DNA from: Treponema denticola
Lineage (GTDB): Bacteria > Spirochaetota > Spirochaetia > Treponematales > Treponemataceae
DNA length: 64,000 nt
Direction of reading: 5' to 3'
NCBI RefSeq assembly: GCF_024400535.1
Contig: NZ_CP038800.1
Coordinates: forward strand, 1,550,001-1,614,000
Made by a program: the position numbers and the translations under genes. The notes under the pieces were generated by a model. The model was given only the letters and a program-made list of their open reading frames with translations, did not search any database and had not been told where the DNA came from. Shown here one piece after another: positions 26,407 to 35,229 of the stretch. How positions within the stretch are numbered: position 1 is the stretch's first letter; the number at the start of each line of letters is the position of its first letter.

Positions 26407-28803
26407 ATGAGTGATTATCTTGACATAAATAATGAAGAACTCTTAAAAGATTTCTTTAGTGAAGCCGAACAACAAGTAGAAATACTGGAAAGTAATGTTT
26501 TGGTGATAGAACAAAATCCTGAGGATAGAAATGCTGTAGATGAGATATTTAGAGCCGCTCATACTTTAAAAGGCGGTTCAGCAACTGTAGAGATGACAGA
26601 GCTGTCTCAATTTACGCATGCTATGGAAGATCTTCTTGATGAGATTAGAAGCGGGAATGTTCAAGTAACAGGTGAGGCTGTAGATCTCTTGTTAAGATCT
26701 ATTGACATAATTAAACTTATGCTTGATGCACGGGCGTCAGGTTCTATATATTCGGATGACGTGTCAGGTATTGTTAATCAACTTCGTTCTTTTATTCCTG
26801 AAAAAGCAAATAAAAAATCTTCTAAAGCAAGTGCAAGCATCTCAGGACCCAAAATGCCGACGAAGGTTTCAGAGGTTTCAAAGCCTAAGCAGTCTGATTC
26901 AAGTTTAAAGCTTTCAGATTATTTTTCAGAATATGAAATTCTTGAATTGGCTGAAACAATACAAAAAGGTGAAGACTTATATGCTGTAATAGTAAAATTC
27001 GATGAGTCTAATTTGATGAACTCTGTAGGTGGTATTCAAGTTTTTGCCGCTTTAAAAGACTATGGCAGCGTTTTAAAAACAAGCCCTGATTTTGATGCTT
27101 TATATGAAGATGAATTTCATGAAACCGTAATTTATTTTTTATCTTCTTCTGCTGAAAAAAATATTTTGGAAAAAGCCGCTTTTATAGGCGATGTTACATT
27201 GTCGGCAACTGCCGAGAAGCTTGACCTGCATGAAGAAGCGAATTCAGATAAACCTGCTGAAGCCTCAGAGCCTGCTGAGACAAAACAAACTGAACCTGAA
27301 AATCAAGAGAAAAAACAAGCTGAAGTTTCCGCAGAGAAATCGGCTGCACCTGCCGAAAAGCCTGAGAAAAAACAGCCTCATACAAGCTCTCAAGGGGGCG
27401 GGCATTCATCAGGTTCCGTATTACGTGTAGATGCAAATAGAATAGACTATCTTTTAAATTTGGTAAGCGAGACGGTTATAACAAAGGCCTCATTAAATCA
27501 GAGTACTATTGAATTTACGGAATTATATGACAAATTTCAGAACTCAAGTACGGTTTATAAAGATAAGACAAGAAAGCTTTTAGATAAGATTCCTGAATAT
27601 CTTGAAAAAATTCAGCAAGGTTATGATATCAATTCTATAAAACAAGATGTACTGAATGAGTACTCCGGTCTTTTAGAAGTTTTTGGTGATTTTGATTCTT
27701 CTATGAAGGCTGCTGTTACAAAATTTAAGTCTTCGTCTCAAAATTTAGGCCGAATTTCAGGAGAACTTCAAGAAGGGGTCATGAAGATAAGGATGGTTCC
27801 TATAAGCCAGATTTTCAGCCGTTTCCCGCGTGTAGTTAGAGACCTTTCGCGGGATTTAAACAAAAATGTTCAGTTGGTAATTGAAGGTGAAGATACGGAA
27901 CTTGATAAATCGGTTGTTGAGGATTTGCTTGATCCTATAATGCACTGTGTAAGAAACTCTCTTGATCACGGTGTTGAATCCCCTGATGTACGCAAAAAGC
28001 TCGGAAAATCCGAACAAGGAACTCTTCTTTTAAAGGCCAGTAATGAAGGCAATATGATTGTTATTGAAGTTGCCGATGACGGCCATGGAATAGATGTTGA
28101 AGCCGTAAAGCAAAAGGCTGTTGAAAGAGGAATTTTACACCCTAATAAAAGCCTTACGGATGTGGAGGCTTTTCAGTTGGTTTTTGCTCCCGGTTTTTCA
28201 ACGAGTAAAACTATATCCAGTGTATCGGGCCGCGGTGTAGGTCTTGATGTTGTAAAAACTCATATAGAAAAACTAAACGGAACTGTTACGGTAGAATCCG
28301 AACCAAATGTAGGAACCCGCTTTATAATAAAATTACCCTTGACTTTGGCAATTATTCAGGGGCTTTTGATAAGGGTAGGGGACGAGGTTTATTCTATACC
28401 TATTACCTCTGTTATAGAAAGTCATAGGGTAAAACCTGATGAAATTAACCGTATAGATAACTATGAAGTTTTTAATGTGCGTGATGAGGTTTGCAGCCTG
28501 TTAAGGCTCAACCGCTTATTCGGTATTGCATCGGCTGAAACCGATGATGACGGATATAATTACATAGTTGTAGTAGGAACCGAAGAGAAAAAAGTGGGGC
28601 TCATGGTTGACAGCTTGATAGGGGAAGAAGCGGTAGTTATCAAACCTTTGAAAGATCAGTTTACTAATTCTCCCGGAATTGCCGGAGCTTCAATTTTGGG
28701 TGACGGTTCCGTTTCATTAATTATAGATGTAGCCCAGCTGCTTGAGCTTGGTTTAAAGCAGGAAATGCTGGCTAGAGAACGCCGAGAGGCTTCAGTTTGG
28801 TAG
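26407..28803 (+). CDS. cheA: chemotaxis histidine kinase CheA
   Basis: 798 residues. The P1 phosphotransfer domain carries the phosphorylated His52 in FRAAHTLKGGSATVEM. A long Ala/Glu/Lys/Pro-rich linker (about 275-335) precedes the dimerisation helices (about 340-450). The ATPase domain shows an N box (MHCVRNSLDHGVE), a G1 box (VADDGHGIDVE) and FAPGFSTSKTISSVSGRGVG. A CheW-like P5 domain ends the protein. It phosphorylates CheY in response to receptor signals at the cell pole. It opens cheA-cheW-cheX-cheY, an operon order known from Treponema. No SD precedes the ATG, and the promoter suggests a leaderless mRNA. Confidence 0.96.
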   Translation: MSDYLDINNEELLKDFFSEAEQQVEILESNVLVIEQNPEDRNAVDEIFRAAHTLKGGSATVEMTELSQFTHAMEDLLDEIRSGNVQVTGEAVDLLLRSIDIIKLMLDARASGSIYSDDVSGIVNQLRSFIPEKANKKSSKASASISGPKMPTKVSEVSKPKQSDSSLKLSDYFSEYEILELAETIQKGEDLYAVIVKFDESNLMNSVGGIQVFAALKDYGSVLKTSPDFDALYEDEFHETVIYFLSSSAEKNILEKAAFIGDVTLSATAEKLDLHEEANSDKPAEASEPAETKQTEPENQEKKQAEVSAEKSAAPAEKPEKKQPHTSSQGGGHSSGSVLRVDANRIDYLLNLVSETVITKASLNQSTIEFTELYDKFQNSSTVYKDKTRKLLDKIPEYLEKIQQGYDINSIKQDVLNEYSGLLEVFGDFDSSMKAAVTKFKSSSQNLGRISGELQEGVMKIRMVPISQIFSRFPRVVRDLSRDLNKNVQLVIEGEDTELDKSVVEDLLDPIMHCVRNSLDHGVESPDVRKKLGKSEQGTLLLKASNEGNMIVIEVADDGHGIDVEAVKQKAVERGILHPNKSLTDVEAFQLVFAPGFSTSKTISSVSGRGVGLDVVKTHIEKLNGTVTVESEPNVGTRFIIKLPLTLAIIQGLLIRVGDEVYSIPITSVIESHRVKPDEINRIDNYEVFNVRDEVCSLLRLNRLFGIASAETDDDGYNYIVVVGTEEKKVGLMVDSLIGEEAVVIKPLKDQFTNSPGIAGASILGDGSVSLIIDVAQLLELGLKQEMLARERREASVW

Positions 28804-28819
28804 GTTTTAAGGAAAGATT

Positions 28820-30166
28820 ATGATGGAAGAAACAAAAGAATTACAGCAAAATACAAAAATCGGCTTAGGTATGGGGGATGCAGATTCTCTTCATGAGCAG
28901 ATGATTGTTGTTGATTTTAAGATGGTAACTTTTTCTCTTGCCGGTAAGGACTATGCAATAGATATTACGCGTGTTAAAGAAATAGCAAAGGCCGGAAATT
29001 TTACCTATGTGCCTAATACATCTCCATTTGTACTTGGCGTATATAACTTGCGAGGCGATATTATTCCGATAATAGATCTGCGCATTTTCTTTAATATTCC
29101 CGTACCTTCCCGTAAAAAAAATCAACCTGAAAGTATGGTTATCATAAATGTACAGGATCAAATTTTCGGCGTTGTAGTAGACTTTATTGATAAGGTAGTA
29201 GGCGTATCCAGCAGTACTATTCAGCCTCCGCATCCTATTTTTGGGGATATAAATATCAAGTATATTCATGGAGTTGTAGAAAACGGAGGACACTTATATA
29301 TTCTTCTTGATGTAGATAAGATATTTGCTTCACGTCAGCAAAAAGAAGAAGTAAAAGAAGATTTACCTCCAAGTCCGGCAGGTGTTTTAAAAGATCCTAT
29401 AAAACCGCAGGTAAATCAGCCTACCGAAAATTTAGATATAAAGTTTATCGGTGATACCTTGGCAGCTATGGGTAAATTCTATATTTCGGCTGTTAACGAA
29501 AATTGGGTAAAAGAAAGATATTTGGAATGGAAAGATATTAGGACTACAGGTAGTTTACAGATACAGTCTGAAAAAGATGCCGGAGAATTTTTATCTTCGT
29601 TCTTATCTCCTTTTACAAGACGCTTTTGGAGTGAAGCTTATATAAATTCTTATTATAAGATTCTTCCTGAAAACACCTCAACTGTAATTAATGTTTGGTG
29701 TATAGGCTGCGGTCCCGGATATGAAGCTTACAGTCTTGCAGTTTTACTTAAAATGCGTTATCCTCGGGCTCTTATAAAGATCTTTGCAAATGATTCGGAC
29801 TTGTTGGCTATTTCAAATGCTCCTATGCTTTCAGTTCCGGCAGAAGCTGCGTCAGGTATTTATGAACCCTATATGACGAAAACCGCCTCCGGAGGTCTTA
29901 CTTTCTCGAAAGAGATAAAAGATATGATTTTATTTGAGTACCATGATTGTACTCATCAAAATTCTGTCCCCGATCTGGATATAATTGTAGCAAGGGATGT
30001 GCTTTCTTTCTTAAATCCTACTGTACAGAGAACTCTTATTGAGGAATTTAGGGAAAAACTGAAAAATTCCGGTATTATAATTCTAGGTCAAAATGAAGCT
30101 ATGCCTAAGCAAGATGGATGGCTTAGAAACAGTTCAGGTGATATTGTTATTTTTACAAAAGAATAA
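28820..30166 (+). CDS. cheW: CheW adaptor fused to CheR-like methyltransferase domain
   Basis: 448 residues. Residues about 28-170 form a CheW domain (VTFSLAGKDYAIDITRVKEI; YNLRGDIIPIIDLRIFF; GVVVDFIDKVVGVSSS) that couples receptors to CheA. After a linker, residues about 210-448 resemble the CheR methyltransferase: FWSEAYINSYYKILPE, then WCIGCGPGYEAYSLAVLLK (the SAM loop) and IVARDVLSFLNPTVQRTLIEEF. Single CheW proteins are about 150 residues, so this is a genuine fusion. The SAM loop keeps the GxGxxxE-like pattern. Whether it still methylates receptors is not shown. It follows cheA by 16 nt. Confidence 0.92.
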   Translation: MMEETKELQQNTKIGLGMGDADSLHEQMIVVDFKMVTFSLAGKDYAIDITRVKEIAKAGNFTYVPNTSPFVLGVYNLRGDIIPIIDLRIFFNIPVPSRKKNQPESMVIINVQDQIFGVVVDFIDKVVGVSSSTIQPPHPIFGDINIKYIHGVVENGGHLYILLDVDKIFASRQQKEEVKEDLPPSPAGVLKDPIKPQVNQPTENLDIKFIGDTLAAMGKFYISAVNENWVKERYLEWKDIRTTGSLQIQSEKDAGEFLSSFLSPFTRRFWSEAYINSYYKILPENTSTVINVWCIGCGPGYEAYSLAVLLKMRYPRALIKIFANDSDLLAISNAPMLSVPAEAASGIYEPYMTKTASGGLTFSKEIKDMILFEYHDCTHQNSVPDLDIIVARDVLSFLNPTVQRTLIEEFREKLKNSGIIILGQNEAMPKQDGWLRNSSGDIVIFTKE

Positions 30167-30190
30167 ATATAAAAATATAAGGAGAAATAA

Positions 30191-30655
30191 ATGCGTGTAG
30201 AGTACATTAATCCGTTTAGCGAAGCTGCGTATAATATTCTTTCACAAGTTTTAAGTGAAGACATTAAACGCGGTGACTTATACCTAAAATCGACATGTAT
30301 GCCGGTTATGGGTGTTGCTGCTATCGTCGGTCTTGCCGGAGATGTTGAGGGCCGTGTTATTTTTGACATGACCTTAGATACTGCCTTAAAGATTGCCTCA
30401 GCCATGAATGGCGAGGAAATGAGTGAATTTGACGAACTTGCTCGGGCGACAATTACGGAATTGGCCAATCTTATTACGGCACAAGCTGTAACTAAGCTTC
30501 ATGATCTAGGCTTTAAGTTTGACTTAACTCCGCCGGCTCTGTTTACGGGCGAGAACATGAAGATATCGAATAATGATATCGAAGCTTTAATTGTGCCGAT
30601 GACAGCCCCGCAAGGCAGGGTTGAAATAAATGTTGCAATTCGTGATAGAGTATAA
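30191..30655 (+). CDS. cheX: CheY-P phosphatase CheX
   Basis: 154-residue CheC/CheX-family protein. The active-site pattern of the family, E-x-x-N, is visible in RATITELANLITAQAVTKL (Glu and Asn near residues 95-98). The fold-typical GVAAIVGLAGDVEGRVIFDM lies near 38-57. CheX dephosphorylates CheY-P, the usual phosphatase in spirochaetes, which lack CheZ. It lies between cheW and cheY in the operon, with SD AAGGAG. Confidence 0.94.
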   Translation: MRVEYINPFSEAAYNILSQVLSEDIKRGDLYLKSTCMPVMGVAAIVGLAGDVEGRVIFDMTLDTALKIASAMNGEEMSEFDELARATITELANLITAQAVTKLHDLGFKFDLTPPALFTGENMKISNNDIEALIVPMTAPQGRVEINVAIRDRV

Positions 30656-30677
30656 GGAAAAATAAAGGAGTTTTATT

Positions 30678-31118
30678 ATGATATCAAAACAAGACTTTCC
30701 CAATATTAATGAGCGGGCTCCTGAAGGAAAGAAGCCGGATGGAACACCATATAAGATCTTGGTTGTTGATGACTCTATATTTGTTACAAAACAAATAGGT
30801 CAGATCTTAAATAGTGAAGGCTATGAAGTTATTGCTACAGCTGTTGACGGGTTTGAAGGTGTTGAAAAGTATAAAGAGCTTTGTCCCAATGTAGACTTGG
30901 TAACAATGGATATTACAATGCCTAAAATGGATGGTATTACAGCTTTGGAGCAAATTATGGCATTTGATAAGAATGCTAAAGTTGTTATGATCAGTGCTCT
31001 GGGTAAGGAAGAGTTGGTAAAAAAGGCTCTTTTACTTGGAGCAAAAAACTATATCGTCAAGCCTCTTGACCGCAAAAAGGTCTTGGAGCGTGTCGCAGGT
31101 GTTTTAGGTATTTCTTAA
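30678..31118 (+). CDS. cheY: chemotaxis response regulator CheY
   Basis: 146 residues: a single receiver domain with an N-terminal extension of about 24 residues. The acidic pair is Asp31-Asp32 (KILVVDDSIFV), the phosphorylated Asp is Asp78 (LVTMDITMPKMDG), the Ser/Thr switch is in VVMISALGKEEL, and the conserved Lys lies in NYIVKPLD (about 128). Phosphorylated by CheA, it sets flagellar rotation. Last gene of the che operon, followed by a terminator shared with the convergent gene. Confidence 0.96.
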   Translation: MISKQDFPNINERAPEGKKPDGTPYKILVVDDSIFVTKQIGQILNSEGYEVIATAVDGFEGVEKYKELCPNVDLVTMDITMPKMDGITALEQIMAFDKNAKVVMISALGKEELVKKALLLGAKNYIVKPLDRKKVLERVAGVLGIS

Positions 31119-31124
31119 TTTTAC

Positions 31125-31158
31125 AAAGAGGCTTGAAACTTATGTTTTAAGCCTCTTT
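31125..31158. terminator. bidirectional terminator between cheY and the convergent regulator
   Basis: AAAGAGGCTT (31125-31134) pairs with AAGCCTCTTT (31149-31158), and the loop itself contains an AAAC/GTTT pair. T-runs lie on both sides. Confidence 0.88.
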
Positions 31159-31767
31159 TTTTAACCTGATTAATCTGTAACGATTGTTTGCTTTTAAAAT
31201 AGTGTATGTGTCGTTAAAACTTTTTTTTAAAGCTTTTTTTAAGGTGTGCACGTGATTATAAATTGAATTCTTTTTTAGACCGCTGTTTTCACCCCAAAAT
31301 ATAGTGTTTATCTCCTCATCAGTTAAACCTGTTTTTCTGTTTATTATCAAGTTCTTTAATAAAATTCCGGATTTTTTGGGCAGACTGTGAATATAATCCT
31401 TGTTAAAATCAGATTTTTTTCTACATTTTAAAAGAATAATTCTAAGCATCTTTTCGTTGCTTTTTATATTTTTTGATGAATATGAAGAGCTGAATATATT
31501 AATGTTTTTTATATTATAATTTCCTGCCGGCAGATAGGTGCATATTGTCATGTCTTTATGAACTCTTTTAAGTAAATGAGCTTCGTTAGAACCGTAATGA
31601 TCTAGCTCTTTTTTACACACAATAATAGCATCTAATTCACTATCTAAATAATTGCATATAAATTTACTTCCGTTTTCTGCAGCAACGGTTATAATTCCAT
31701 GATCTTCCAGTTTTTTACACAAAAAAGCGAGAGTTTCTATTTTTCTATCAAAAACCAATACCTTCAT
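31147..31767 (-). CDS. OmpR-like regulator with degenerate receiver domain
   Basis: 206 residues. The N-terminal 110 residues resemble a response-regulator receiver (MKVLVFDRKIETLAFLCKKL). Where the phosphorylated Asp is expected, the strand reads DAIIVCKKEL, so the acceptor is Cys or absent, and the acidic pocket is reduced. The C-terminal part (about 128-206) is a winged-helix effector domain of the OmpR/trans_reg_C kind (TGLTDEEINTIFWGENSG; SIYNHVHTLKKALKK; ILKANNRYRLIRL). It probably binds DNA without classical phosphorylation. It is convergent with cheY and shares the terminator. Confidence 0.72.
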   Translation of the reverse strand: MKVLVFDRKIETLAFLCKKLEDHGIITVAAENGSKFICNYLDSELDAIIVCKKELDHYGSNEAHLLKRVHKDMTICTYLPAGNYNIKNINIFSSSYSSKNIKSNEKMLRIILLKCRKKSDFNKDYIHSLPKKSGILLKNLIINRKTGLTDEEINTIFWGENSGLKKNSIYNHVHTLKKALKKSFNDTYTILKANNRYRLIRLKKEA

Positions 31768-31819
31768 AATTATTTTATCGGAAAAAATCTTATATCCCTT
31801 AAAAATTTTTCAATTCCTA

Positions 31820-31848
31820 ATGACAAACAGGCAAATAAATTGTATAAT
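31820..31848 (+). promoter_or_regulatory. smc promoter
   Basis: ATGACA at 31820-31825, 17-nt spacer, TATAAT at 31843-31848. Confidence 0.5.
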
Positions 31849-31883
31849 CTTTTATATGTATATGTTAAAAGGATGTTCGGGTT

Positions 31884-34829
31884 ATGTTTCTTAAAAGTCT
31901 TGAAATTTTCGGATTTAAATCCTTCCCCGATAGAGTAAAAATTGAATTTGCAGATGGTATAACCGCCCTTTTAGGACCTAATGGATGCGGAAAGAGTAAT
32001 GTTGTGGATGCCGTAAAGTGGGTTCTTGGAGAGCAGTCATCCCGTACTTTAAGGGCCGACAAAATGGAAGACGTTATCTTTAACGGTACCGAAAAACGAA
32101 GTCAGCTCAATATTGCAGAAGTTACATTAACTATAAGCAATGAAAAAGGACTTTTAAGTCTTGATTTAAGTGAAATAGCTATAAAAAGGCGGCTTTATAG
32201 ATCAGGGGAAAGTGAATACTTTATCAATAATCAGCCTGCAAAACTTCGTGAGATTAGAGAGCTTTTTTGGGATACGGGTGTCGGAAAGGCAGCTTATTCC
32301 GTTATGGAGCAGGGAAAAATCGACCAGATTCTTTCCAGTAAGCCTGAGGAAAGACGGTATCTTTTTGAAGAAGCGGCCGGTATAACCAAATTTAAGATAA
32401 AACGCCAAGATGCAGAAAGAAAACTTGAAAAAACTAAAGAAAACATGCGTCAGATTGAGGGCGTGCTGGGAGAGGTCCGCAGATCCTACGATACTTTAAA
32501 AGTTCAATCCGAGCAAACAATTAAATATAGAGAGCTTAGAGATGCCGTTTTTGAGCATGAAAGAGATATTCAGCTTTTGCGCTTAAAAAGCTTCATAGAT
32601 GGGCTTGCTGCAAAAAAACAAAGCTTGCAGGAAGCTTCCGAAAAAAGAGATTCTATTCAAAAACAAATTGACGGAATTCACGGAATGCTGTCGGAAAATA
32701 TGGATATTGTAAATGAAATGGAAGAAAAGTTTAATGCTTATAGGACAAAGGTTCTAAACTTGGCAATAGAACAAAAAGGTAAGCAGGAACAAGTTCAGAT
32801 TTACAATAAGCGCCATTCAGAATTAAAATTAAAACTTAATCAGCTTGAAGCTAAAACCTCAGCTACAAAAGAAAATATAGATAATTTAGAGAATGATATC
32901 TCAGAAAAAAATGCTGATGTATTTGAGTTTAAAAAACAGTTTGATGCTATAGAAAAAAATGCTTTAGAGTTTGAAAAAAATATAGATTTGGCAAGTCATA
33001 AAATTACATCAAACAAAGAAGATATAAAAAAACTTGAAGATGAGATACGGCATCTTGATGCTATGAGAGAGAATATGGAGCTTGAATTAAAGTCCATAAC
33101 CGAAGATATTGTTACAGAGCTTGATAAAAATTTAAGGTCGGCCGGATATTCTTCAGCTAATCGATTAGAGGCTGAAAAAGAATTGGATGATGCACTAAGC
33201 CGATTAAAAGTTTTAATAACCGGAAGAAAGGATATATTTTCGGATTTTGCTTCAATTCATAATCATTCGCAAGAAGATGTAAAACAATTTGCAGAAAATG
33301 CCGTACAAAGTTTTTCTTCGCTTTTAAGTATAAGCAATGAGATAGATTCCTCTCTTGAAAAATATAAAAAATCTTCTGCAGGTTTTATTGATGAATTTTT
33401 AGCACCGGAAGGTATTATTACTAAAAAGAGAGCTGTTGATACGGCTATTTTAGAAAATAGGCAATCTATTGAAAATAAGCGTAAAAAGATCAGCGATTTT
33501 GGGGAAGAAAATAATACTCTTTCAGCAAAGATAAACGATTACCGAAAAACCCTTGAAGATTTGCGTGTAAGCAGGGCAAAAGTCGATGCTCAAGCAAAAA
33601 ATGCGGAAGATCAGGTAAAACTTTTGGAAAGACAGCTTTTATCTCAAAAAAATATTCTTCATGATTTGGAAAACGAATTTTTTACGGAAGAAAAACAATT
33701 AAAGCAAACTGAAGAAGATATTTCTGAGCTTGAAGGGGAAATTAACTCTCTTGAATATGAGGGACGAAAGTTAAATGATGAGATTGAAAAGCTTGAAAAT
33801 GAAATTTCAGTAAAGAACTCCGATCTTGCCAGTAAAAGAGGTAAGATTGATAAGCTTACTGCAGAGCTTTCAAAAGCTAATTCTCTTTTAGAAAAATTTC
33901 ATTTTGACCTTGCAGGTATTGAAGCCGATATACGCAACACAAAAGAAAATTTTAGAGAAAAGCATTCCCGTGAATTGATGGAATTTGAAGAGAGAATGTT
34001 TACTCTTAACTCGTCGGTATCTGATCTTAAGGATAGTCTTTCTGTTATTAGACAAAAGCTGGATTCCCTAGGCAGGGTAAATTTTATGGCCCCCGAAGAA
34101 TTTGAAAATGTAAAAGAAAGATATGAATTTTTAAATAAGCAGATTAGCGACCTTGAAAAAGCAAGAATTGACTTACAAAGAATTACAGATGAGATTACGG
34201 CAGAGTCTACTGAACTTTTTTTAGAAACATACAATAAAATTAAAAAGAATTTTCACAATATGTTTAGAAGGCTTTTTGGAGGCGGAAGGGCAGAAATACG
34301 CTTAACCGATCCCAAAAATGTTCTTGAATCGGGTATAGAAATATTTGCACAGCCTCCGGGAAAAAAACTTGAAAATATCAGTCTATTATCGGGCGGAGAA
34401 AAGTCTATGACAGCGGTAGCTCTTTTATTTGCAACCTATATGGTAAAGCCGTCTCCATTCTGTCTGCTTGATGAAATTGATGCCGCCCTTGATGAACAAA
34501 ATGTAACCCGCTTTGTTACCACTTTAAGGGAATTTGCAAATGTAAGTCAATATATAGTTATAACCCATAATAAAAAAACGGTTTTGGGTGCAAATACTAT
34601 GCTTGGTGTTACAATGGAAGAATCGGGTGTTTCAAAGGTTATAGCCATAAGACTTGATAATGAAACGGATATTGATGCAAAAAAACTTGATTTAGTTGAT
34701 GAACCCTTTGTGGAAGAAGATGTTGAGCCTGAGGAAGGTGTATATATTCCGCCTCATCCTCCTAAAAGAATAAAAACTATAAACGATGAGGAGGAGAATT
34801 CAGAAAAAGATGATGGACTTGAAGGATAG
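31884..34829 (+). CDS. smc: chromosome segregation SMC protein
   Basis: 981 residues. The N-terminal ATPase half has GPNGCGKSN (Walker A, about residues 32-40) and the Q-loop region WDTGVGKAAYSVMEQGKIDQ. Long coiled coils follow (about 160-430 and 530-780). The C-terminal half has the signature LLSGGEKSM (about 838) and Walker B CLLDEIDAALDE. It organises and separates chromosomes with ScpA and ScpB. It is short, since most bacterial SMCs have about 1,150-1,190 residues, and the middle (about 430-540) lacks the glycine-rich hinge pattern I would expect. It heads an operon with the next two genes. Confidence 0.92.
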   Translation: MFLKSLEIFGFKSFPDRVKIEFADGITALLGPNGCGKSNVVDAVKWVLGEQSSRTLRADKMEDVIFNGTEKRSQLNIAEVTLTISNEKGLLSLDLSEIAIKRRLYRSGESEYFINNQPAKLREIRELFWDTGVGKAAYSVMEQGKIDQILSSKPEERRYLFEEAAGITKFKIKRQDAERKLEKTKENMRQIEGVLGEVRRSYDTLKVQSEQTIKYRELRDAVFEHERDIQLLRLKSFIDGLAAKKQSLQEASEKRDSIQKQIDGIHGMLSENMDIVNEMEEKFNAYRTKVLNLAIEQKGKQEQVQIYNKRHSELKLKLNQLEAKTSATKENIDNLENDISEKNADVFEFKKQFDAIEKNALEFEKNIDLASHKITSNKEDIKKLEDEIRHLDAMRENMELELKSITEDIVTELDKNLRSAGYSSANRLEAEKELDDALSRLKVLITGRKDIFSDFASIHNHSQEDVKQFAENAVQSFSSLLSISNEIDSSLEKYKKSSAGFIDEFLAPEGIITKKRAVDTAILENRQSIENKRKKISDFGEENNTLSAKINDYRKTLEDLRVSRAKVDAQAKNAEDQVKLLERQLLSQKNILHDLENEFFTEEKQLKQTEEDISELEGEINSLEYEGRKLNDEIEKLENEISVKNSDLASKRGKIDKLTAELSKANSLLEKFHFDLAGIEADIRNTKENFREKHSRELMEFEERMFTLNSSVSDLKDSLSVIRQKLDSLGRVNFMAPEEFENVKERYEFLNKQISDLEKARIDLQRITDEITAESTELFLETYNKIKKNFHNMFRRLFGGGRAEIRLTDPKNVLESGIEIFAQPPGKKLENISLLSGGEKSMTAVALLFATYMVKPSPFCLLDEIDAALDEQNVTRFVTTLREFANVSQYIVITHNKKTVLGANTMLGVTMEESGVSKVIAIRLDNETDIDAKKLDLVDEPFVEEDVEPEEGVYIPPHPPKRIKTINDEEENSEKDDGLEG

Positions 34830-35229
34830 AATAAGCGGTTTCTTTAAGAAAATTCAAGATTTTTTCTCAAACAACATAAAAACCGTTATCATAATTACAT
34901 GTGTTGTTATTTTTATTTTGGTTTTAGTTCTTATTTTGATATTTATATCCTCCGGAAATAAAAATATCCAATCGGATAATCAAGATAAAAAAGCGGTATT
35001 ATCATCTCAATTATCCGATTTTAAATCTCGAAAAATAAATACCGATAAGCTTCAGCTCATAGATGAACCTTTAAATCTTCCTCCAATTCAGTTTTCAAGA
35101 GAACAGCTTAATATTTGGGAAAAAACGGAAACCGATTATTGGTATGAGCCTCCTACGGAAAAGGATATGGAAGAACTTCATAAAAAGAATAAAGAAATTG
35201 TCGATAATATATTGGAGGCATCACCATGA
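34810..35229 (+). CDS. single-pass membrane protein of unknown function
   Basis: About 139 residues from ATG 34810. The frame is open from 34786, but an earlier start would sit on its own GAGGAGG ribosome site. One membrane helix lies near residues 25-46 (VIIITCVVIFILVLVLILIFI), after a basic amphipathic N-terminus, with the remainder predicted outside. Its start overlaps the end of smc by 20 bases and its stop overlaps the next gene by 4 (ATGA), so all three genes are coupled. No family is recognised. A link to cell-envelope or division functions is only suggested by the smc context. Confidence 0.7.
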   Translation: MMDLKDRISGFFKKIQDFFSNNIKTVIIITCVVIFILVLVLILIFISSGNKNIQSDNQDKKAVLSSQLSDFKSRKINTDKLQLIDEPLNLPPIQFSREQLNIWEKTETDYWYEPPTEKDMEELHKKNKEIVDNILEASP

